Shown piece after piece: positions 1 through 5,021 of a stretch of DNA of 5,021 nt; positions within the stretch are counted from its first letter, which is position 1; each line of letters starts with the position of its first letter. The notes under the pieces were generated by a model, which did no database searches, was not told the DNA's origin, and was given only the letters and a program-made list of their open reading frames with translations. This DNA is from JAWXCB01 sp034440455 (GTDB lineage: Bacteria; Bacteroidota; Bacteroidia; Chitinophagales; CAIOSU01), in assembly GCA_034440455.1 (NCBI GenBank), contig JAWXCB010000027.1, forward strand, positions 1 through 5,021, read 5' to 3'. The position numbers and the translations under genes were made by a program.

Positions 1-57
1 TAGCGTGGGTATAAATGTGATAAAAGATGCCGGATTCCACGTTAGTTTATTTTGTTT

Positions 58-92
58 AACCTTTCCAAAAGTTCCAAACTTTTGGAAAGGTT
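58..92. terminator. Perfect 16-bp hairpin after the small gene, probable terminator
   Basis: Arms at 58-73 and 77-92 are perfect reverse complements (AACCTTTCCAAAAGTT and its complement) around a 3-nt loop CCA. The hairpin begins 4 nt past the stop codon of the minus-strand gene at 97-345, the usual place for a transcription terminator, and it would end the putative cas9 operon. It lacks a real T-tract on the minus strand: the stem is followed by AAACAAAATAAAC. It may therefore be a factor-assisted terminator, a bidirectional terminator shared with an unseen convergent gene to the left, or a copy of a dispersed palindromic repeat. The structure is seen directly; the function is inferred. Confidence 0.6.
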
Positions 93-96
93 CTGG

Positions 97-345
97 TCAT
101 TTATCAAAATAAAGCGTGTTGCCCCAGGGATTCAGGATGGTGTTGAGCCGGGGATATGCTGCAAGCCGTATTTTAGTTACTGCGGCAAGGCGTTCCTCAG
201 GCGACAAGGCGGCATATTGCCGCCATGTGTGTTCGTTTTCTTCTTCTATTGATTTGAAGAAGGTTATCTTTTTGTTTGCATAAACGGCTGCCGGTTCGCT
301 TACGGTGTTTGTTTCTTTATCGGTTTTTGTTGAATGCTTCTTCAT
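97..345 (-). CDS. Small hypothetical protein downstream of cas9 (82 aa)
   Basis: Function not recognised. The protein starts with a lysine- and threonine-rich, probably disordered tail (about residues 1-25). A compact, probably helical segment follows (about 26-66) with the run ITFFKSIEEENEHTW and then LSPEERLAAVTKIRLAAY, ending in a short tail with NPWGNTLYFDK. There is no signal peptide, membrane segment or cysteine. The pattern of an aromatic pair, an acidic stretch and 'SPEERL' resembles small uncharacterised Bacteroidota proteins, some of which I recall sitting beside nucleotidyltransferase-like genes; this is memory, not a search. The ATG at 343-345 is the only methionine in the frame. 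A purine-rich stretch (AAGAGAGAAAA) lies about 18 nt upstream, too far to be a convincing ribosome binding site. The gene lies 46 nt after the cas9 stop on the same strand, with no terminator or clear promoter between them, so it is probably co-transcribed. A hairpin follows its stop immediately. It is not Cas1, Cas2, Csn2 or Cas4. Confidence 0.65.
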   Translation of the reverse strand: MKKHSTKTDKETNTVSEPAAVYANKKITFFKSIEEENEHTWRQYAALSPEERLAAVTKIRLAAYPRLNTILNPWGNTLYFDK

Positions 346-391
346 GGCTGTTGGGCTTTAGTTTTCTCTCTTGAAAGGGTTTGTTCTGATT

Positions 392-3300
392 TTATTGTAG
401 TGGTTGATTATCGCGCCAATCTATTTTCCCATCGGGTTTTATCTCGAAGTGTTTACCCTCAACAAGGCAATTAAATTCATCGGGACGTAATTTCAATCTT
501 GCTTGATATTTTTCAGGATTAAACATGGTATCACCGTCACCTAATTCATTATCTGGTCTCGCTTCTGAATGAAATTGGCAATATAAATAGCCAGTTGTTG
601 TCATTTCATTGAACTTATAAATCCTATATGTTCTATTGCCAACATTTTCTTTAGTTATTTCCTCTCTATTCTCTTTATAGAAAATAACTTTATCACCGAC
701 TTTCAGAATTGCTTTCAGTTTAAGTTCAATTTGGTTTTTCTCTTTTCCTTTTTTCAATTTTTGAAATTCAGATTCGTTTTTCAATTGCTCAATGTCGGTG
801 ATTCCGAGTAGGGTTATATCAAAAAGGTTTAAAATTTTGTACCCGCGTGTAGGTTTATTCTTTTTGTCAACACCTTCATAAAGGAGGAAAAGATAATTTT
901 CTTCATTTTGGGTGAGGTACTCTTGTTTGTGGGGATGTTTAGATAAAAAGGCGGCAGCATGTTTTTTTATTGGCAGCGCTTTGTCTTTTGAAAGTACTCC
1001 TCTTCCTGCTTTCACTCTGCATCTGATGTGTCTAATTATTTTACCGTTGAAGTCAACTACTTCATGTGGTTTCTTCCCGTTCTGTAATTGCTCTTTAATG
1101 TGGCGCTTTAATACTTCGTCAACGATAATGTCTTTATCAATATCAATGTCGGTAATGAGTTTTCTTGCTACAATCCAAATTTCATCTTCACCGTTGACTT
1201 GCTTTATTCTATAATCTCCATTTTCGTCTTTCAGCGCATATCCGTTGTTGTCGCGCTCTACGGCTTTCACTGCTCCAAAGAATGTTTCTTTGTGCAATCG
1301 CCCGCGAATATTATCACCTTGCAGGAGCATGGGTATTTTCTTCCCGTCTTTATCTTTGAGATATTCTCTTGTTTTTTTGTCTCTCAGGTAAACTATTTTT
1401 CCGCGCTTTCTTGCTCTCTTTTTAGTGTCGGCTAAAGTCTGGTCTTTTTTCACATGATTGATGAGGATTTTATTTTCAATGTCCTTTACATGGTTGACAT
1501 GAAAATCTTCATAAGGCAATTGATGATACTTCTGTTTTCGTTCTAATGCCTCATAATATTCTTTCAGAATTGCTTCGCGTCTTGCAGAGCCGGGAATTAA
1601 TGTAAGCACTGCTGCATCAATAGCATGGTGGCTATGTTTGCTGCGGTCTTTCTTTTCATCGCCCATGATGCCGTATATCTTTCTGAATTCGGCAGTGATA
1701 CTGCCTTTTTGCACTTCTACTTTTCTAAATAGAGATTTTAAATAAGCGCGGGCGTATTTGCTGATGATTTGCGTGTCAACTAATTGGCTGTTTTTCCACC
1801 AATTCGGCACTTCTTCAACTGTAAATGTTTTTACTTTCTTGTTCCAGTAATCAAACTCAAACTGCAAGAGATGTCGCTTTTGTATGTAATCGTCCTTAGT
1901 TGCAATATCCTGAGTCTTTTTAGTTCTGAACTTGTTTTCTTCGATGCGCTCTTTCAGGGTTTCAACTTTTTCTATCCAGTTTTTTAATCTGGATTTGATA
2001 GGAGAGTAACCCTTGTTTTCATTTGCGTAATTAGGGCAGTCGTAGGGTATGCGGTCAATTTTTATTTTGCGGTTATATTCGGAATCGCAAACAGTAAGAT
2101 TCGCTAATGAATTATCAAAGGAACTGCTGATAGGCAAAGTATGCTCAAAGTCTGTTTTTGTTCCGTCAAATAAATCAACCAGATTTATCATTTTACCCGT
2201 GTACATACACCTGCATTCTTGCTCTCTCCACAGCCGATATTTTTGGACATCTTCTTTGAGCGCTTTTACCTGCTTATAAATTTCATCTCCATTGTCTAAT
2301 TGTTCCCACCATAATCTTATCTTGTCAATGTTATCAGCATCATTTTCATTCAGGTTGGGGTACTTTTCTTTTGCAAGTCCAAGTATAGCCTTTGCAAATT
2401 CTATGTTTTGTTCCTCTCTCTTTCTCTGATGGGTTTGAATCGCCCAACGCTTGTTAGCATCATTCAACTCTCTCGCCATCTCCACCACTATTTTTGTTTC
2501 TTCATCTATTTGCCCCGTTTCTAACAGGTAGTTCACCATCTTTTTCAATTCGTGCATGGTGCGCATTGCCATCGGGTTTTTCCATGCTTTACTGGGAGGC
2601 ATCGGGTCTCCAAGTTGTTTGCATTTTCTTACTTCACCGGTTTCCTCATCTATAAATTCAACTTCTTCGGCAGTAGGGTATATTTCTATATCGGAAGGGT
2701 GATAGAGTTTTTTCAGTTTCTCATCAGTTGCGTCAAACTTTTGTTTCAGTACATCTTTTATGGCTTCATCTAATCGAGGCAATTTGTAATAATCAATTTC
2801 CGGATTTTTGCCCTGTCTTGATGCTGCTTTTTCATCGGGTGGTTGCTTGCCATCTAAAAACGCGAGATATTTTTTAAGAATGAAGTCATAATACTCTTTT
2901 TGTTTGGGTTCAGGGAAATCATTCCAATTTTTTTCTCCGAAATAATATTTCAATTTATCAGCAACATCTTTTTCGGCTTCTTTCTTTATCACTTCATCTA
3001 ATCCTTTCGCTTTTGTTGTTTGCAGTTCGCCAAAGTATTTCTGAATGAGTCCGTTTATGATATTTAGTTTCTCTTTTTTAGTGTCAATTTGAGCGATAGT
3101 TTCACTAATGGCTTTTGTTGCTTTCTCTTTGTTTTCTTCAAACGATTTTTCGCCTAACACATTCTTTAGATTAGCAAAAGACACGGCTTCCGAATAGATG
3201 TAGCCTTTTTTCAAATAGGGCAGAATTTTGGTAATTGCTGTTTTGCTCAACGAGCCGTAACCCTGCTGCATATCTATTTCAGAAAATGCTTTGGCTTTCT

Positions 3301-4618
3301 TTTCATCATTCCAACCGACAACCTCCATCATAAACTTTTTCAGTTCTTCCTCTTTATCCTTTGTTTGCAGATAATCAAACAACAAATGCCAGATGTCTTC
3401 AAAATCGAGTTTCCGCTCTTTGCCTTTTTTCTTGCCATACTTAACAGAATAGGCTATTGAAAGTCCTGACCAGTTGATGCCTATTTCATCTTTATCCTCA
3501 ATGAATGGATTTGTCCATTCATCTTTAAGCACAGCCTTGAGTCTGCTTATTACAGGGCAGGCTGAAACATTCGGTTTGTTCCTATAGTTGAATTCATATT
3601 CGCCATCGTTTGAAAATTCCTGAATGATTTCCTCAAACTTGAAGTGAGGTGCGCTTATTTTGAAAAATTGTTTTTTGAAAATTTCCTTTCTTACCGAAAC
3701 AGGTACTTGCTCATAGAGGTCTTTCGATTCGGCTTTTCTCCATTTCAGGTTGTTTACAAATTGCAAAGCCCTGAATTCTTCAAATAAAGGATGGCTGATT
3801 GGAATGCGGCTTTTACCCTTTTCCAAAGTGCATTTACCCACTAATCCTTTCTGCGTTCTTAAAGGGCGAACGAAATAAATTGCTTTGTGTAGTCTTTCTG
3901 CAAGAGCACCGTCAATTTTCTGCGCTTTGCAAATAGCATTGAATTCGTCTTCAAAATATTTTCTTTGAATAACTCCGCTTGCGCGTATTCTTTTATTTTC
4001 GGTGTTTAACTTATTAAGCAGAACTTGTGAAATTTGGATTTCAGGGTTGGCTTCTTTTAGTTTTTCTAATTCTTCATTATTCGCATAGCCTGATTTGCCG
4101 CTTTTTCTGCTGCTTTTAAATCCTCTGCGCTGCACTAAATGATAAAATGCCCTTCCTATTTTATGTAGCCTGTTCTTATCTTTTTCATTATAGCTTTCAA
4201 GTAACTCACACCGTAGTTCATAGGGATTGATGTAATCCAATTTGCCATCTACATCAAAATCCATCCGCACCCATTCCATGAATTCCGGTGAAGTGGGATA
4301 ATTCCTTCCTCCATCTTCTTTTTTATACTTTGTCCATCTTTCCAATTCTTCAATTGTAAGCGGACACATTTTATTATCAATCAGTACTTTCAGCGTAGAC
4401 CACTTTCTATATCGTTTAGCATTATAAAGTCTGCGCTTACTTCGGTGAGTCCTCCTTTCGGCTGACAAGGAGAACTCACCGGATTTGCCTTCACCAACCC
4501 CTTTTTGGAAAATAACAGCACCGCTGCTCGTGATTTGGTTTTCAGTTATTGAATCCAAATTCCTGATTGCCCAACCAATTGAGTTGGTTCCTAAATCAAG
4601 TCCCAAAATATTTTTCAT
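392..4618 (-). CDS. cas9: CRISPR-associated endonuclease Cas9, type II-C-like
   Basis: RNA-guided DNA endonuclease that uses a crRNA:tracrRNA duplex to bind protospacers next to a PAM and cut both strands. RuvC-I is at the N-terminus (GLDLGTNSIGWA) with catalytic D8. The arginine-rich bridge helix is at about 52-80 (AERRTHRSKRRLYNAKRYRK). REC-lobe segments include HLVQRRGFKSSRK (160-172) and a region around RPLRTQKGLVGK and SHPLFEEFRALQF (251-287) that I recall as conserved in Bacteroidota Cas9. RuvC-II is IVVEMAREL with E713. The HNH domain (about 795-860) has CMYTG, then FEHTLP with H826, N840 and N849; the +14 and +23 spacing equals that of H840/N854/N863 in S. pyogenes Cas9. RuvC-III is SHHAIDAAVLT with H998 and D1001. 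The remaining ~400 residues are the expected WED/PAM-interacting region. At 1408 aa it is long for II-C overall but normal for Bacteroidota. The frame is uninterrupted and all nuclease residues are present, so it is predicted active. The ATG sits directly before RuvC-I, leaving no room for another start; CAAGAA just upstream is at best a weak ribosome binding site. The II-C assignment rests on domain style and the absence of csn2 or cas4 in view. PAM preference cannot be read from sequence. Confidence 0.98.
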   Translation of the reverse strand: MKNILGLDLGTNSIGWAIRNLDSITENQITSSGAVIFQKGVGEGKSGEFSLSAERRTHRSKRRLYNAKRYRKWSTLKVLIDNKMCPLTIEELERWTKYKKEDGGRNYPTSPEFMEWVRMDFDVDGKLDYINPYELRCELLESYNEKDKNRLHKIGRAFYHLVQRRGFKSSRKSGKSGYANNEELEKLKEANPEIQISQVLLNKLNTENKRIRASGVIQRKYFEDEFNAICKAQKIDGALAERLHKAIYFVRPLRTQKGLVGKCTLEKGKSRIPISHPLFEEFRALQFVNNLKWRKAESKDLYEQVPVSVRKEIFKKQFFKISAPHFKFEEIIQEFSNDGEYEFNYRNKPNVSACPVISRLKAVLKDEWTNPFIEDKDEIGINWSGLSIAYSVKYGKKKGKERKLDFEDIWHLLFDYLQTKDKEEELKKFMMEVVGWNDEKKAKAFSEIDMQQGYGSLSKTAITKILPYLKKGYIYSEAVSFANLKNVLGEKSFEENKEKATKAISETIAQIDTKKEKLNIINGLIQKYFGELQTTKAKGLDEVIKKEAEKDVADKLKYYFGEKNWNDFPEPKQKEYYDFILKKYLAFLDGKQPPDEKAASRQGKNPEIDYYKLPRLDEAIKDVLKQKFDATDEKLKKLYHPSDIEIYPTAEEVEFIDEETGEVRKCKQLGDPMPPSKAWKNPMAMRTMHELKKMVNYLLETGQIDEETKIVVEMARELNDANKRWAIQTHQRKREEQNIEFAKAILGLAKEKYPNLNENDADNIDKIRLWWEQLDNGDEIYKQVKALKEDVQKYRLWREQECRCMYTGKMINLVDLFDGTKTDFEHTLPISSSFDNSLANLTVCDSEYNRKIKIDRIPYDCPNYANENKGYSPIKSRLKNWIEKVETLKERIEENKFRTKKTQDIATKDDYIQKRHLLQFEFDYWNKKVKTFTVEEVPNWWKNSQLVDTQIISKYARAYLKSLFRKVEVQKGSITAEFRKIYGIMGDEKKDRSKHSHHAIDAAVLTLIPGSARREAILKEYYEALERKQKYHQLPYEDFHVNHVKDIENKILINHVKKDQTLADTKKRARKRGKIVYLRDKKTREYLKDKDGKKIPMLLQGDNIRGRLHKETFFGAVKAVERDNNGYALKDENGDYRIKQVNGEDEIWIVARKLITDIDIDKDIIVDEVLKRHIKEQLQNGKKPHEVVDFNGKIIRHIRCRVKAGRGVLSKDKALPIKKHAAAFLSKHPHKQEYLTQNEENYLFLLYEGVDKKNKPTRGYKILNLFDITLLGITDIEQLKNESEFQKLKKGKEKNQIELKLKAILKVGDKVIFYKENREEITKENVGNRTYRIYKFNEMTTTGYLYCQFHSEARPDNELGDGDTMFNPEKYQARLKLRPDEFNCLVEGKHFEIKPDGKIDWRDNQPLQ

Positions 4619-4623
4619 AATTC

Positions 4624-4655
4624 TTGTTTGCTGTAAATGTATTTAATTATCTTTG
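4624..4655 (+). promoter_or_regulatory. Putative tracrRNA promoter (Bacteroidota type)
   Basis: TATCTTTG at 4648-4655 is a perfect match to the -7 consensus TAnnTTTG. Candidate -33 elements are TTG at 4624-4626 (21-nt spacer) or TTTG at 4627-4630 (17-nt spacer). Transcription would begin at about 4659-4662, giving a tracrRNA of roughly 68 nt. It faces away from cas9 and overlaps the putative cas9 promoter. Confidence 0.6.
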
Positions 4656-4664
4656 CAATGCAAA
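4634..4664 (-). promoter_or_regulatory. Putative cas9 promoter (Bacteroidota type)
   Basis: On the minus strand, TTTG (complement of 4661-4664) is followed by 19 nt and then TACATTTA (complement of 4634-4641), a 7-of-8 fit to the Bacteroidota -7 element TAnnTTTG at normal spacing. A start 4-6 nt downstream would give a cas9 mRNA leader of only about 10-12 nt. The -33 box lies inside the DNA encoding the 5' part of the tracrRNA candidate, so the two promoters overlap. A weaker alternative, TAGCCTTG further upstream on the same strand, would give a leader of about 45 nt. Confidence 0.5.
4652..4664. repeat. 13-bp palindrome shared by two divergent promoters
   Basis: TTTGCA (4652-4657), one central A, and TGCAAA (4659-4664) form a perfect inverted repeat. 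Its left half supplies the TTTG of the tracrRNA -7 element. Its right half, read on the minus strand, supplies the TTTG -33 element of cas9. It also overlaps the start of the anti-repeat. It could be a protein-binding site or simply two promoter boxes that happen to be symmetric. Confidence 0.6.
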
Positions 4665-4728
4665 TCACAACAAGGCTATAAGCCGAAGATTTCTAAAGCG
4701 CTGCATACTTCTGTGGCGCTTTTTTTTT
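4656..4728 (+). ncRNA. Candidate tracrRNA
   Basis: This would be the trans-activating RNA that pairs with the CRISPR repeat part of pre-crRNA and is bound by Cas9. Its order of parts fits a tracrRNA. An anti-repeat-like segment GCAAATCACAAC (4660-4671) is complementary to a repeat starting GTTGTGATTTGC, the 5' end I recall for Bacteroidota type II-C repeats. A nexus hairpin follows, with stem GGCT/AGCC (4674-4677 and 4681-4684) and loop ATA, then the linker GAAGATTTCT. Last is a 3' hairpin of 11 bp at 4695-4722 with nine T at 4720-4728. It lies immediately upstream of cas9 in divergent orientation, behind a perfect TAnnTTTG box. The exact 5' end is uncertain: a longer form starting near 4620-4630 would carry a full-length anti-repeat. 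No CRISPR repeat is present in the window to test the pairing directly, so the call rests on structure, position and the family match. Confidence 0.8.
4695..4728 (+). terminator. Intrinsic terminator of the tracrRNA
   Basis: AAAGCGC (4695-4701) pairs perfectly with GCGCTTT (4716-4722). The stem is extended inward by TGCA/TGTG, which makes two G-U wobbles and two Watson-Crick pairs, leaving a 6-nt loop TACTTC. The stem runs into a tract of nine T (4720-4728). This is a textbook Rho-independent terminator and also the likely 3' stem-loop of the mature tracrRNA. Confidence 0.88.
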
Positions 4729-4922
4729 ATAGCTATCCAGAGTCTTCTCCCTCACTGAAAACATTCACCCCGGGGCAACTCGGTTTTTTTTTTATTTTCA
4801 GGGTTTTTTCGCGCTAAGACATGCTGCGCTCCCGATAGCCGACTAAACATATTTTCATTGTTCCCAAACATTTTTCCGTAACCCTGCGACTCTCTTCCTT
4901 TGTTCTGGAGTAAAGTTTTATT
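4729..4922. other. Intergenic stretch with no gene seen
   Basis: Between the tracrRNA terminator and the tandem repeats I find no convincing coding region, cas gene or CRISPR repeat. It contains CCCCGGGG at 4768-4775, a run of ten T at 4784-4793 without a solid hairpin before it, and a GCGC...GCGC weak stem in the region around 4810-4830. The minus-strand frame open here belongs to a spurious ORF that runs through the tandem repeats. Confidence 0.5.
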
Positions 4923-5021
4923 GTTACGGAACGAAGATTCGTAACTACGATTTATCAAAACGGAGTTACGGAACGAAGATTCGTAACTACGATTTATCAA
5001 AACAGAGTTACGGAACGAAGA
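4923..5021. repeat. 42-bp tandem repeat, 2.4 copies, cut by the window edge
   Basis: Units start at 4923, 4965 and 5007; the third is truncated by the window end after 15 nt. The two complete units differ at one base (ending CGGA versus CAGA). Each unit begins with an interrupted inverted repeat, GTTACG ... CGTAAC, spanning 23 nt (4923-4945 in unit 1), followed by a linker containing TACGATTTATCAAAAC. The period is a multiple of three, so a repetitive 14-residue peptide frame opens through it, but nothing suggests it is translated. The units are contiguous with no unique spacer, so this is not a CRISPR array. It resembles dispersed or tandem intergenic repeats seen in Bacteroidota genomes; the function is unknown. 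Confidence 0.9.

Noticed and set aside
2..112. Plus-strand frame open from the left edge (reads SVGINVIKDAGFHV...), possible C-terminus of a convergent gene
   Set aside because: It runs through the palindrome and overlaps the end of the small gene; the other plus frames stop at 12-14 and 43-45, and none can be tied to a family from so short a fragment.
52..252. Plus-strand open frame of 66 aa
   Set aside because: It reads through the hairpin and lies opposite the small minus-strand gene; its composition is cysteine- and phenylalanine-rich nonsense typical of an antisense shadow.
912..2773. Several plus-strand open frames of 67-100 aa opposite cas9
   Set aside because: All lie antisense to conserved Cas9 coding sequence, have Phe/Ser/Leu-rich composition, and lack supporting start signals.
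4768..4793. Second intrinsic terminator before the ten-T run at 4784-4793
   Set aside because: Only a 3-bp CCG/CGG stem can be drawn before the T-run; CCCCGGGG folds on itself without a loop. Too weak to call.
4752..5000. 82-aa open frame on the minus strand with a repeated SYESSFRN peptide
   Set aside because: The repeated peptide is only the translation of the 42-bp tandem repeats; the rest is low-complexity and spans the T-rich intergenic stretch. No ribosome binding site or family resemblance.
4923..5021. CRISPR array
   Set aside because: The 42-bp units abut directly with no unique spacers and do not share the GTTGTGATTTGC sequence expected from the tracrRNA anti-repeat.

Overview
The window is a single-gene CRISPR-Cas locus, most likely from a member of the Bacteroidota. 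Three things point there: a type II-C-like Cas9 of about 1,400 residues, promoter-like elements matching the Bacteroidota consensus (TTTG about 19-21 nt upstream of TAnnTTTG), and weak or absent Shine-Dalgarno sequences. The taxonomic call is inference; there is no rRNA or other marker here.

Layout, left to right. Positions 1-57 hold no assignable gene. Positions 58-92 form a perfect 16-bp inverted repeat just past the stop of a small minus-strand gene (97-345, 82 aa, unknown function). After a 46-nt gap comes cas9 (392-4618, minus strand, 1408 aa), intact with every RuvC and HNH catalytic residue in place. On the other side of the cas9 start, facing away from it, is a strong tracrRNA candidate on the plus strand (about 4656-4728): a 12-nt anti-repeat-like segment, a GGCT/AGCC nexus hairpin, and a GC-rich terminator hairpin ending in nine T. 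The cas9 and tracrRNA promoters appear to overlap within about 40 bp around a 13-bp palindrome. Positions 4729-4922 are noncoding as far as can be seen, and 4923-5021 is a 42-bp tandem repeat cut off by the window edge.

How the parts work together: the tracrRNA would pair with crRNA and load Cas9 for RNA-guided DNA cleavage. No cas1, cas2, csn2, cas4 or CRISPR array is visible, so the array and any adaptation genes must lie outside the window or be absent. The small gene downstream of cas9 is probably co-transcribed with it, but nothing in its sequence proves a CRISPR role. The most interesting region is 4619-4672, which may be a degenerate CRISPR repeat serving as cas9 promoter on one strand and tracrRNA anti-repeat on the other.
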